A stretch of DNA of 9,238 nucleotides from Elusimicrobiota bacterium (GCA_016207585.1 JACQPI010000022.1:1-9238), one strand, 5' to 3'. Shown: positions 1 to 7,035, counted from the first letter of the stretch. The notes: generated from the letters alone by a model not told the origin. Numbers and translations: made by a program.

Positions 1-1055
1 GGCATGCTCAAAATCTGCTCCGCGGCCTCCGGAAGGCCGCGGAGCAGCGCCCCGCCGCCCGTCAGGACCCCGCCGATCGGAACGATCAAATCCCCGAAAT
101 TCGAGTTCGCGACCTCCTCGCCGATGACCGTGAATATCTGCTCGACGCGAGGCAGGATGATCCCCATCAAGGTGCTCGTCTTGACCGTATGCGTTTTGCG
201 CCCGTCGATCCCGACGAACCGCACCTCCGCGTCGCCGTTGAGGAGCTTCGGGTGCGCCAAACCGTTCTCCAGCTTGATCTTCTCCGCGGCGGCCACGGTC
301 GTCCTCAGCCCCACGGCAATATCCCGCGTGATGAAATCGGAGCCGACGTCGAGATCCCTGGAATACTTGATGGCGCCCTCCGCGAATATGCCCATAGAGA
401 TCGACTGCCCGCCCCAATCGACGACCAGCGCGCCGAGCTCCTTCTGCTCCGGCGTCAGGACCAAGTCCCCCACCGCCAGGAGCCCGTACACCGGCTCGAT
501 CACCTCGAAGCCCGCCTGCGCGACCGATTTCATCAGATTATTGAGGTGGGCGCTCGATGCGGTCACGACGTGCACCTCGACCTCCAGGAGGGCCGCCTCC
601 ATCCCCACGGGTTGAGGCACGCCGCGCTGGCGGTCCAGGGAAAAATTCTGCGGGATGACGTGCAGAAACTCCCGGTCGCCGGAGAGCGGGATCGCCTTCG
701 CGTTCTCGATCACGGCCGTGACGTCCTCCGGAGTGATCTCCTTGTCCGTGCGCGCGATGTTATAGGCGCCCCGGTTGTTGAAGGACTGCAGGTGCTTTCC
801 CCGAACCCCGAGATAAAGCCCGTAGACGGTCTGCCGGGAGGCCTCCTCGGCTTGCTCCACCGCTTGGGCGACCGCGCGGGCCGTCTCGGCGATATTGAGG
901 ACGACGCCCCCCTTGATCCCCCGGCACAAGACGCTCGCCCCGGCCAGCGCCTGGACCCGCTGGGTATCGGGATCGCGCATCCCGACCACACAGGTGACGC
1001 GGCCGCTGCCCATGTCGAGCCCCGCGACGACTTCCGGCTTGTTTTTCAAGCTCAT
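1..1055 (-). CDS. ftsA: Cell division protein FtsA, partial (C-terminus beyond the window edge)
   Basis: Actin-like ATPase that ties FtsZ filaments to the inner membrane and recruits later divisome proteins. The 351 residues visible are read directly from the minus strand and start at an ATG at 1055-1053. The phosphate-1 loop lies at residues 11-20 (AGLDMGSGRV). A phosphate-2 segment lies at 211-218 (VVDWGGQS). An adenosine-binding glycine motif lies at 331-340 (LTGGGALLRG). The SHS2/1C-type insertion expected in FtsA lies roughly at residues 85-165. The remaining C-terminal part, including the amphipathic membrane-targeting helix expected of the family, is outside the window. The start lies 4 nt after the ftsQ stop, which suggests translational coupling; only a weak CGGGA-like ribosome site is visible. 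The phosphate-2 loop departs from the usual DIGGGTT form. ftsZ would be expected next, off the edge. Confidence 0.93.
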   Translation of the reverse strand, partial: MSLKNKPEVVAGLDMGSGRVTCVVGMRDPDTQRVQALAGASVLCRGIKGGVVLNIAETARAVAQAVEQAEEASRQTVYGLYLGVRGKHLQSFNNRGAYNIARTDKEITPEDVTAVIENAKAIPLSGDREFLHVIPQNFSLDRQRGVPQPVGMEAALLEVEVHVVTASSAHLNNLMKSVAQAGFEVIEPVYGLLAVGDLVLTPEQKELGALVVDWGGQSISMGIFAEGAIKYSRDLDVGSDFITRDIAVGLRTTVAAAEKIKLENGLAHPKLLNGDAEVRFVGIDGRKTHTVKTSTLMGIILPRVEQIFTVIGEEVANSNFGDLIVPIGGVLTGGGALLRGLPEAAEQILSM

Positions 1056-1059
1056 GATC

Positions 1060-1899
1060 TCAAAATCCCGAAACCCCGGGGCGCGCCAAAATTTTGCCGT
1101 CGCCGAAATATCGGAGATCGACCGTCACCGGGACGGAGGGCCCGAACCGGTCGCGCGCGTCCCTGAACACCTCGCTCAGGCGGCGCAGCTTGGCATCGGT
1201 CCAACTCAGTCCGCCCCACAACAGGCGCGTCCCGTCCTTCAGAAGCCCCTCCCAACCCTCTTCGGCCGAGCGGAATTCCCAGCGATCAATCAAAACCCGC
1301 CCCGGCCCCTCCTTCGCGGCGGCCTGCAGGAACTGAGCCAACGGCAGGTAGTCCGACGCCGAGGCCTCAGAAACGTCGACGCGCGGGGTAAAATCCTCCG
1401 GATAAACTCCGGATGGCGCCTGGAAGAAGGTTCCGGTTCCATCCAGCCATCCGCCCCCGCGGATCCCGGCTACGCGCGCCACGGGGCGCCGTGGAAGCGC
1501 TTCGAATACGATCGATCGGCGCCACCACGACCTCCGGACCCGCACCGCCTCCAGCCAAGGGAAATCGGATTCCAGGCGGCGCGCCACGCGGTAAGGCTCC
1601 AAGGGGCCCCACTGGGCGGGGTCCGTTTCCCGGCTCGCATTCATCAGAGCCGGCTCCATGGCCCGCGAGACGCCGGCTACCGCGATTCGCTCGACGCCGA
1701 AAAGTCTGGAAACCGGCCGCCCGATCCGAACGTCCGGCAGCCGCACCTCATGAATGGGAAAATTCTTCACCACCAGCGTCGCCGCGACCGCGAGCGCGGC
1801 CAGCACCGAGACCACGGCGGCCCGCGCCAGCCGGCGGCGACGCAGCTTGGGCCGCACCGCGACCCGATGGCGGAAAACGCGTCCCGCTCTAGGCCTCAC
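1060..1899 (-). CDS. ftsQ: Cell division protein FtsQ/DivIB
   Basis: Bitopic inner-membrane divisome protein whose periplasmic part binds FtsB/FtsL. The 279 residues begin with a very basic cytoplasmic tail (residues 1-26), followed by one hydrophobic transmembrane segment (about 27-45). A POTRA-like region follows (about 67-140, with FGVERIAVAGVSR at its start). A beta-domain follows with WLDGTGTFF (151-159) and VDLRYFGDGKI (260-270), both typical of the family's C-terminal half. The start codon is GTG at 1899-1897 and overlaps the end of murB by 11 nt. The identification rests on topology, these motifs and the position between murB and ftsA; the sequence is divergent, as is common for FtsQ. 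Residues about 81-100 look like an insertion within the POTRA region. Confidence 0.88.
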   Translation of the reverse strand: MRPRAGRVFRHRVAVRPKLRRRRLARAAVVSVLAALAVAATLVVKNFPIHEVRLPDVRIGRPVSRLFGVERIAVAGVSRAMEPALMNASRETDPAQWGPLEPYRVARRLESDFPWLEAVRVRRSWWRRSIVFEALPRRPVARVAGIRGGGWLDGTGTFFQAPSGVYPEDFTPRVDVSEASASDYLPLAQFLQAAAKEGPGRVLIDRWEFRSAEEGWEGLLKDGTRLLWGGLSWTDAKLRRLSEVFRDARDRFGPSVPVTVDLRYFGDGKILARPGVSGF

Positions 1900-2809
1900 C
1901 GACGATCCTCATCTCGGGCTCCAACTCGACTCCGTAACGCCGCCGAATCCTGCCGCGGACAAGCCGCACCAGATCGAGAACGTCGCGCGCGGTGGCCCCG
2001 CCATGGTTCTCGAAAAAATTGGCATGTTTGCGCGAGATGGACGCCCCCCCGCAACGCGCTCCCTTGAGCCCCGCCTCCTCGATGAGTCGAGCGACGAACC
2101 GACCGGAAGGATTTTTGAAGATGGAACCCACGTTGAAGGTGTGGACCGGCTGCGTCTGCAAGCGCCGCTGCTGTAAATTTTTGATACGTTCGAGTATATC
2201 AACTTTGCTCCCCGGTTTCAACTCGAGCTCCGCCCCCAAAATGACGCGTTTATCGAGGTTGCTGGATCGGTATCCGAATCTCAAAGAACGGCGTTTTAGG
2301 AGAGCGCCTTTCAAGCTTTTGCGGTCCAAAACGCGGACCGATTTCACCAGATCCCCGATCTCGCCTTCCCGGGTTCCGGCGTTCATCACCAAGGCCCCCC
2401 CCACCGTCCCGGGAACCCCGATGAGCGGCTCGGCGCCGGCCAGGCCGCGCCGGGCGCACGCGCTCACCAGGGCGGGTAGACGGACCCCGGCCCCCGCGAA
2501 GACGCGGACACCGTCGAATCGCACCGCGTCGAATTCCCCGCGCAACCGCGCCACGATCCCCCGCAAGCCGCCGTCTCGGACCAGGAGGTTCGAGCCCCAA
2601 CCGATAAAGAAAACCGGCAAACGGCGTCTGCGGGCGAACCGGCAGACTTTCGCCAACTCCGCCTCCGTCTCTACTTCCAGGTAGGCGTCGGCGGGCCCGC
2701 CGATGTGGAACGTCGTATGCCGGCTCATCGGCTCGGCGAGCCTCGATTTAGGGAAACGCCGATGGAATTGTAAAATCCAAGCCGGCCGGGCGGCGCCGCG
2801 GGGCCTCAT
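1889..2809 (-). CDS. murB: UDP-N-acetylenolpyruvoylglucosamine reductase MurB
   Basis: FAD-dependent cytoplasmic enzyme that reduces UDP-GlcNAc-enolpyruvate with NADPH to UDP-MurNAc, the second committed step of peptidoglycan precursor synthesis. The 306 residues show the FAD-binding segment HTTFHIGGPADAYLEV (31-46), IGWGSNLLVRDGG (69-81) and GVPGTVGGALVMNAG (131-145). The active-site Tyr-Arg pair is GYRSS (Y180, R181). The catalytic serine lies in VGSIFKNP (S229), and the C-terminal glutamate in LEPEMRI (E298). The length and the short path between R181 and S229 suggest the type II form. The ATG at 2809 lies 7 nt after the htrA stop. A second Met at residue 28 is too close to the conserved HTTFHIGG to be the likelier start. 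Translation is probably coupled to htrA, as no strong ribosome site is visible. Confidence 0.96.
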   Translation of the reverse strand: MRPRGAARPAWILQFHRRFPKSRLAEPMSRHTTFHIGGPADAYLEVETEAELAKVCRFARRRRLPVFFIGWGSNLLVRDGGLRGIVARLRGEFDAVRFDGVRVFAGAGVRLPALVSACARRGLAGAEPLIGVPGTVGGALVMNAGTREGEIGDLVKSVRVLDRKSLKGALLKRRSLRFGYRSSNLDKRVILGAELELKPGSKVDILERIKNLQQRRLQTQPVHTFNVGSIFKNPSGRFVARLIEEAGLKGARCGGASISRKHANFFENHGGATARDVLDLVRLVRGRIRRRYGVELEPEMRIVGEA

Positions 2810-2816
2810 GTCGCCG

Positions 2817-4235
2817 TCACTGAACTTGCACGCTGATGAACATCGGCTGGCCCTGCCGCAGGATGTCGAAGACGATCCCCTCGCCGAGGCGCGCCTTGGA
2901 CAGCGCCCGCTCGATCTCCCGAATCGACGCGATAGGGGCCTGGTTCACGCCCCGGATGACGTCGTCCTCCAATAGGTAACCCCGCAGTTTGGAGTCCCGG
3001 GAGACGCCCCGCACGAGCACTCCCTCCTGAGACGGCGAAAAGGCGACGCCTTCCCATTGGAGCTCCGACGATTCGCGGTTCGGGAGCTCTTGCGGGGATT
3101 CCCCACGCGGCTCGGCCGCGGCCTCCTCGATCGAGTCCGGCCGCTCCCCGAGAACGACTCGGACCTCCGCCTTCTTGCCCCCGCGCACGATCTCCACCGG
3201 GACCTTTTTCCCGGCTCCGCCCCGGCCCACCTCGCGGATCAGATCAATGGGATCGCGGATCGGCCGGCGATTGAACCGCACGATGACGTCGCCGCGCCGG
3301 AGCCCCGCCGCCTGCGCGGGGCTGTCGGGAACGACGGAATTCACCAACGCCCCTTCGGCGCCCGACAGCCTGAATTGCCTGCGAATGGCCTCCGTGACCG
3401 CAGAGGCCTCCACGCCAAGCCAGCCCCGCTGCAACGACTTGCCCGCGATCAAGTAGTCGAGCACCTCCTTCGCCTCGTTGATCGGGATCGCGAAACCGAT
3501 GCCGGCCGACGCGCCGGATGGGGAGAATATGGCGGTGTTGACGCCGATCAACTCCCCGTCCATGTTGAGCAGGGGGCCGCCGGAGTTGCCCCGGTTGATG
3601 GAGGCGTCGGTCTGTATCAGGTTGCGGTAGGGCCGCCCTTCGATCACCAGGGTCTGCCGAACCGCAGAAACGATGCCGACCGTGACGGTCTGCTCCAATT
3701 CGAACGGCGAACCGATCGCGACGACCCACTCGCCCACCTGCGCGCGGCTGGAATCCCCCAGCTTCAGCGAGGGGAAGGGGCCGGACGCCGATATCCTCAC
3801 GACGGCCAAGTCGAGATTGGGATCGCGCCCGATGACCTTGCCGTCATAGGTTTTCTCGGTTCCGTCGGCGCCCGTCAACGTCACCTTGATCTGCGTCGCG
3901 CCGCGCACCACATGCTCGTTGGTGAGGACGTGGCCCCGGGAATCGATGATCGCGCCGGAACCGGTGCCGTGCGTGCGCCACTTTCGGACGCGGGGCTGCC
4001 CTTGGAAACGGTCGAGGAAGTCCTCCGGGTCCCCGAAAAAAAAGCTCGGGGGCTGCACAAGAACCTGCTGCTCATGGATCGCGGTGATGTTGACTACCGC
4101 CGGTTTGGCCTGGTGCGCGATCTCGACGAATGCCTTCTGGAATTCTCCTGGAGGAGCCGCCCAAGGGGTTGCTAACGGCCCCAGCGCGACCCACAAAACT
4201 GAAACGGACAATTTCTGATTCCGTTGAAACGTCAT
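2817..4235 (-). CDS. htrA: Periplasmic serine endoprotease, Do/HtrA (DegP/DegQ/MucD) family
   Basis: Envelope quality-control protease and chaperone that degrades misfolded periplasmic proteins. The 472 residues start with a signal peptide (hydrophobic about 9-27, likely cleaved near PWAA). A trypsin-like domain follows with the complete catalytic triad: H108 in TNEHVV, D142 in LDLAVV and S218 in GNSGGP. PDZ1 runs from about 268 to 362 and opens with the carboxylate-binding GWLGV. An acidic linker (about 366-392) leads to PDZ2 (about 400-470). Two PDZ domains place it with DegP/DegQ-like forms rather than single-PDZ DegS, and there is no lasting membrane anchor beyond the signal. The ATG at 4235 has a strong GGGAGGA ribosome site. 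The gene heads a minus-strand run into murB, ftsQ and ftsA and is divergent from the response regulator at 4373. Confidence 0.96.
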   Translation of the reverse strand: MTFQRNQKLSVSVLWVALGPLATPWAAPPGEFQKAFVEIAHQAKPAVVNITAIHEQQVLVQPPSFFFGDPEDFLDRFQGQPRVRKWRTHGTGSGAIIDSRGHVLTNEHVVRGATQIKVTLTGADGTEKTYDGKVIGRDPNLDLAVVRISASGPFPSLKLGDSSRAQVGEWVVAIGSPFELEQTVTVGIVSAVRQTLVIEGRPYRNLIQTDASINRGNSGGPLLNMDGELIGVNTAIFSPSGASAGIGFAIPINEAKEVLDYLIAGKSLQRGWLGVEASAVTEAIRRQFRLSGAEGALVNSVVPDSPAQAAGLRRGDVIVRFNRRPIRDPIDLIREVGRGGAGKKVPVEIVRGGKKAEVRVVLGERPDSIEEAAAEPRGESPQELPNRESSELQWEGVAFSPSQEGVLVRGVSRDSKLRGYLLEDDVIRGVNQAPIASIREIERALSKARLGEGIVFDILRQGQPMFISVQVQ

Positions 4236-4240
4236 CGCAG

Positions 4241-4247
4241 TCCTCCC
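4241..4247 (-). promoter_or_regulatory. Ribosome binding site of htrA
   Basis: Minus-strand GGGAGGA, 5 nt before the htrA ATG. It is the strongest Shine-Dalgarno match among the coding genes of the window and fixes the start of htrA. Confidence 0.75.
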
Positions 4248-4279
4248 TGTTAGTTCGAACCGGCTTCGCGTCTCCCGCT

Positions 4280-4290
4280 ATTTTAATATA
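4280..4290 (-). promoter_or_regulatory. Candidate -10 region of the htrA-murB-ftsQ-ftsA transcript
   Basis: On the minus strand an AT-rich run gives TATATT (4290-4285) followed at once by TAAAAT (4285-4280) in otherwise GC-rich DNA. This would give a 5' leader of about 35-45 nt before the htrA start. No good -35 hexamer sits 16-18 bp upstream, so a specialised sigma factor or an activator is possible. The call rests only on composition and position. Confidence 0.35.
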
Positions 4291-4334
4291 AATGCCCGGC
4301 CACCCGTCACCCCGCGACACTATCAAAACAATTA

Positions 4335-4364
4335 TTGCTATTAACACGGCTAATTCGCTATATT
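4335..4364 (+). promoter_or_regulatory. Promoter of the OmpR-type regulator (TTGCTA - 18 bp - TATATT)
   Basis: A -35-like TTGCTA at 4335-4340 and a -10-like TATATT at 4359-4364 are separated by 18 bp. The expected transcription start is about 4371, practically on the ATG at 4373, so the mRNA would be leaderless or nearly so. No Shine-Dalgarno sequence precedes the ATG (only TTTTTCTCCC), which fits. Three GCTA words (4337, 4349, 4357) lie in the promoter. Confidence 0.5.
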
Positions 4365-4372
4365 TTTCTCCC

Positions 4373-5068
4373 ATGCCCTCGCGCAAGATATTGCTGGTAG
4401 ACGACGACACCGCCATTTTATCCCTCGTTAAAAGGTATATGTCCGCCCACGGATTTTCCATCGTCATGACGGACAACGGCTCGGAGGCGTTGTTTCTGGT
4501 CCGGGAATCGCGCCCCGACCTGATCCTGGTGGACGCGGAGATGCCGGGCCTGGACGGCTACTCGGTCTGCCGCGTCCTCAAGCAGGAAGCCGCGACCCGG
4601 GCGATCCCGATCATCATCATGTCCGGGAATAAGATAGAGGAAAAGGACATTCTATCCGGGTTCGAGCGCGGAGCGGACGACTACGTCCTCAAGCCGTTCT
4701 CGCTGCCCGTCCTGAAGGCCCGTATCGAGGCGGTCTGGCGCCGTTACGAGGCCTCCGCACGCTCCGACGGCAAGCTGAAAAAAGCCGGAATCGAAATAGA
4801 CCCTTCGGGGCGAACCGTCAAAATCAGCGACAACGAGATACAGTTGACCCGCAAGGAATTCGACCTGCTCGCCACTCTCCTGAGCAAAGCGGGGCGCGTG
4901 CTGAGCGTCGCCTATCTACTGGAAACGGTATGGGGCTACGATCCGGCCGACTACAACGACCCGGGGACCGTCGAGGTCCACGTCTCTCACCTTAGGAAAA
5001 AATTGGGGAATCGCCTCGCCAAGCGCATCGTCAACGTTCCGGGCAACGGGTATAAATTCGAGGCGTAG
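4373..5068 (+). CDS. OmpR/PhoB-family response regulator (receiver + winged helix)
   Basis: A two-component transcription factor of 231 residues. The receiver domain (about 4-120) has the acidic pair D10/D11, the phosphoacceptor D54 (ILVDAEMPG), the switch Ser S84 and the conserved K107 (LKPF). The winged-helix DNA-binding domain (about 135-231) has LTRKEFDLL (158-166), RVLSVAYLLETVWG (175-188), recognition-helix residues VEVHVSHLRKKL (200-211) and the C-terminal wing VPGNGYKF. The ATG at 4373 was chosen because MPSRKILLVDDD begins the receiver normally. A farther upstream ATG at 4292 would add 27 unconserved residues and lies upstream of the likely promoter. No sensor kinase is adjacent. A phased 11-bp repeat array just after its stop codon is a plausible binding site for it. 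The exact subfamily (PhoB, KdpE or other) cannot be settled from the sequence. Confidence 0.94.
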   Translation: MPSRKILLVDDDTAILSLVKRYMSAHGFSIVMTDNGSEALFLVRESRPDLILVDAEMPGLDGYSVCRVLKQEAATRAIPIIIMSGNKIEEKDILSGFERGADDYVLKPFSLPVLKARIEAVWRRYEASARSDGKLKKAGIEIDPSGRTVKISDNEIQLTRKEFDLLATLLSKAGRVLSVAYLLETVWGYDPADYNDPGTVEVHVSHLRKKLGNRLAKRIVNVPGNGYKFEA

Positions 5069-5077
5069 CGCGTGAGA

Positions 5078-5110
5078 TTTAAGTTGCTCTTAAGCGCCCA
5101 TTAAGAAAGT
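5078..5110 (+). promoter_or_regulatory. Three phased 11-bp direct repeats (candidate response-regulator operator)
   Basis: TTAAG occurs at 5079-5083, 5090-5094 and 5101-5105, exactly 11 bp apart. The units are TTTAAGTTGCT, CTTAAGCGCCC and ATTAAGAAAGT. OmpR/PhoB-type dimers are known to bind direct repeats on an 11-bp period, head to tail on one face of the helix. The array starts 9 bp after the stop of an OmpR-type regulator and ends 16 bp before a -10-like TATGCT, so it overlaps the expected -35 position of the next gene. This is the usual place for an activator of this class. The repeats are directly visible; binding by the neighbouring regulator is inference. Confidence 0.6.
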
Positions 5111-5126
5111 TCTCGACCGAACCCGC

Positions 5127-5132
5127 TATGCT
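5127..5132 (+). promoter_or_regulatory. -10 box of the secreted-protein gene (TATGCT)
   Basis: TATGCT lies 6 nt before the ATG at 5139, so transcription would start at or within a base of the start codon (leaderless mRNA). There is no recognisable -35 hexamer at the right spacing; the phased repeat array occupies that place, as in activator-dependent promoters. CAAGG between the box and the ATG is too close to the expected transcript start to be a working ribosome site. Confidence 0.45.
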
Positions 5133-5138
5133 CAAGGC

Positions 5139-5582
5139 ATGGAAACAAAAGAGCCCTGCCGGAGCGGCCGAGCCCGGACCCGTCGGATTCGCGTCGGCTT
5201 GGCGGCCGCGGCGCTCCTTTGGGCCGCGCAGCCGGCCCGGGCCGCCAACGGCTTCAAGACGACCGCCCGGGAGTGGCGGGACGCTCCTACAGGAGAGGGC
5301 TGCGAGGGCGCCTCGGAACGCGTGGACCGCCTGGAATCCCGAATACTGGACATCAAGGCCCGCTATTGGGCGAACCACCTTCGAAAGGGCAAGAGCCTGG
5401 CGGGCCTGCGCGTCAATCCGGGCTCCACGATCTCCGACCCCGGTCTCAAGACTAGCTTTTACAAACGAATGGAGTACTGGTACAATCGCGGGGAAGTGTC
5501 GGAGCTTGACGCGCGCGAGCTGCAGCTGTTCAGGACGATTGAGGCGAAGGCCTATTCCCTGTACCGCGAATGCGGCATCTAA
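5139..5582 (+). CDS. Small secreted protein of unknown function
   Basis: I do not recognise this 147-residue protein. It begins with a basic n-region (RSGRARTRRIRVG) and a hydrophobic core (about 19-30, VGLAAAALLWAA). A signal-peptidase I-like ARA-A site lies near residues 34-36, so it is probably exported. The mature part (about 110 residues) is mostly helical in character, rich in charged and aromatic residues, and has exactly two cysteines (C55 and C145) near its two ends. A disulfide in the periplasm is possible. FYKRMEYWYNRGEVSELDAR (about 107-126) is its most distinctive stretch. It follows the phased repeat array and is 18 nt upstream of a receiver-only regulator, so it may be the lead gene of a regulated signalling operon. 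It could be a sensor accessory or an envelope stress protein; neither can be shown. Confidence 0.75.
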   Translation: METKEPCRSGRARTRRIRVGLAAAALLWAAQPARAANGFKTTAREWRDAPTGEGCEGASERVDRLESRILDIKARYWANHLRKGKSLAGLRVNPGSTISDPGLKTSFYKRMEYWYNRGEVSELDARELQLFRTIEAKAYSLYRECGI

Positions 5583-5600
5583 AGGAAAAGAGGGAGACCC

Positions 5601-5981
5601 ATGGGACATAAGATACTGGTCGTTGACGACGAGGACGGGGTACGCCGGCTGATAGGCCGCGTCTTGCGGCAAGCGGGGCACGAAATCCTGGAGGCGCTCG
5701 ATGGGCGCGACATATTCAAGACCATCCGCACGCAGCGCCCCGACCTGATCCTGCTCGACGTGCACATGCCCCAACTCGACGGCATCGAGGCCCTGAGCGA
5801 GATCCGGGAGATCGAGCCGCGGATTCCGGTGATCATCATGACGGGAGATGGAAATTCGGAGCGGGCGCAGCTGGCCATGGAGCGCGGCGCCTGCGACTAC
5901 CTGACAAAACCCATCGATATGGACTACATGCTCTCCTCCGTCACGGCGCATCTGCTGATCCAATCGAAAGAGGGCCGGTAG
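5601..5981 (+). CDS. Single-domain response regulator (CheY/Spo0F-like)
   Basis: A receiver domain alone, 126 residues: acidic pocket D9/D10/E11, phosphoacceptor D53 in LLDVHMP, switch threonine T81 in IIMTGDG and lysine K103 in YLTKPID. There is no output domain, so it probably passes phosphate along a relay or acts by protein contact, as CheY and Spo0F do. An AGGGAG ribosome site at 5591-5596 stands 4 nt before the ATG. The gene is 18 nt after the secreted-protein gene and 13 nt before the receiver-GGDEF gene, so the three probably share a transcript. No chemotaxis or flagellar genes are in view, so a motility role cannot be inferred. The partner kinase is not in the window. Confidence 0.93.
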   Translation: MGHKILVVDDEDGVRRLIGRVLRQAGHEILEALDGRDIFKTIRTQRPDLILLDVHMPQLDGIEALSEIREIEPRIPVIIMTGDGNSERAQLAMERGACDYLTKPIDMDYMLSSVTAHLLIQSKEGR

Positions 5982-5994
5982 TTCGGGATTTACC

Positions 5995-6945
5995 ATGATC
6001 GCCACGCGCCGGAAAATCCTCGTCGCGGACGATGAAGACGCGATCCAAAGAGTGGTCGCTCGCGGCCTGGGCACGCGCGCCTACGAGCTGCTGCAGGCCA
6101 AGGACGGACGCGAGGCGCTGGAACTGGCCTGCGAACGGGCTCCCGATCTCATCGTGCTCGATATCCACATGCCGCAAAAGAGCGGTTGGGAAGTCCTTCG
6201 AGAGTTGAGAGGGAACTTCAAGACTCGATCGATCCCGATCATCATGTTGACCAACCAGAAAGCGGTCAAGGACCGCGTCAACGGGCTGGAGTTGGGCGCC
6301 GACGACTACATTGGCAAACCCTTCTCAATCGAGGAATTGAAAGCCCGCGTCGCCGGCGTGCTGCGACGGACCCAGCTGGATCTGTGTTCGAACCCGCTGA
6401 CCCGCCTGCCGGGAAGCCCGGCGATCGAGGCGGAGGTGTGCCGGCGCATCGAGGCCGCCCTGCCCTTTGCGTTCCTCTATTGCGATATCGACCATTTCAA
6501 GCCCTACAACGACCTCTACGGATACGCGCGTGGGGATGAAGTGATCCAAGAGACGGCCTACATCCTGCTGGAAAGTCTGGAGAAGACGGAAACCCTCGGG
6601 GCGTTCGTGGGGCATATCGGAGGCGACGATTTCGTCGTCGTCACCCGTCCGGACGACGCCCCGCCCATGGCGCAGGCGATCACCTCGCTATTCGACGAAA
6701 GGAGGGCGCGTTTCTTCAACGCCGAGGATTTTCAGCGCGGCTATATCGAGACTAAAAACAGGCAAGACATTGCGCAAAGGTTCCCCCTCCTCACGCTGTC
6801 GGTTGGGATCGCGACCACCCAGAACCGGAGCCTGCGCCATTACGCCAAGGTGGTCGAAATCGCCGCCGAGATGAAGCACTTCTTGAAGTCGGATCCCGCG
6901 CGCCGCCTCAGCCGCTTCGCCTTCGACCGCCGCCGGGATTCCTGA
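5995..6945 (+). CDS. Receiver-GGDEF protein, putative diguanylate cyclase with variant GGDDF motif
   Basis: 316 residues in two parts. The receiver (about 5-122) has D11/D12/E13, phosphoacceptor D56 (IVLDIHMP), T86 and K108. The GGDEF-type domain (about 130-305) opens with NPLTRLPGS and has FLYCDIDHFKPYNDLYG, with the metal-ligand position D164, guanine-contact positions N172 and D181, and the signature HIGGDDF (207-213). The fourth signature residue is Asp (D212) instead of the usual Glu, and no RxxD inhibitory site precedes the signature. Substrate-contacting positions are kept, so it may still make cyclic di-GMP without that product-inhibition site. Alternatively it may be a weak enzyme or a nucleotide-binding effector. 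The ATG at 5995 has only a weak GGGA upstream, so translation may be coupled to the preceding gene. Confidence 0.9.
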   Translation: MIATRRKILVADDEDAIQRVVARGLGTRAYELLQAKDGREALELACERAPDLIVLDIHMPQKSGWEVLRELRGNFKTRSIPIIMLTNQKAVKDRVNGLELGADDYIGKPFSIEELKARVAGVLRRTQLDLCSNPLTRLPGSPAIEAEVCRRIEAALPFAFLYCDIDHFKPYNDLYGYARGDEVIQETAYILLESLEKTETLGAFVGHIGGDDFVVVTRPDDAPPMAQAITSLFDERRARFFNAEDFQRGYIETKNRQDIAQRFPLLTLSVGIATTQNRSLRHYAKVVEIAAEMKHFLKSDPARRLSRFAFDRRRDS

Positions 6946-7035
6946 AATCTCCATCGGGCTCCGCCCTACTGACGCGTATGTCGACCCGCGGCTCGTCACG
7001 ACGCTGAATCGTCGGCGGGCGGCAAAAAAGTTGTG

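Noticed and set aside
189..2067. Long plus-strand open frames across ftsA, ftsQ and murB
   Set aside because: High GC keeps antisense frames open; their translations are low-complexity, and the minus-strand genes are recognisable families.
3057..4175. Long plus-strand open frame (372 codons) antisense to htrA
   Set aside because: It mirrors the protease, whose catalytic triad and PDZ domains are unmistakable; its own translation is arginine- and proline-rich with no motif.
4292..4372. Upstream start for the OmpR-type regulator
   Set aside because: It would add 27 residues without similarity to receivers and lies upstream of the likely promoter; there is no ribosome site.
5160..5250. Possible twin-arginine signal in the secreted protein (RTRRIRVG)
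   Set aside because: The residues after RR do not fit the Tat pattern, and the short hydrophobic core with an ARA site fits ordinary Sec export better.
5079..6074. Minus-strand open frame of 331 codons over the secreted protein and single-domain regulator
   Set aside because: The plus-strand receiver domain is clear and the antisense product shows no family features.
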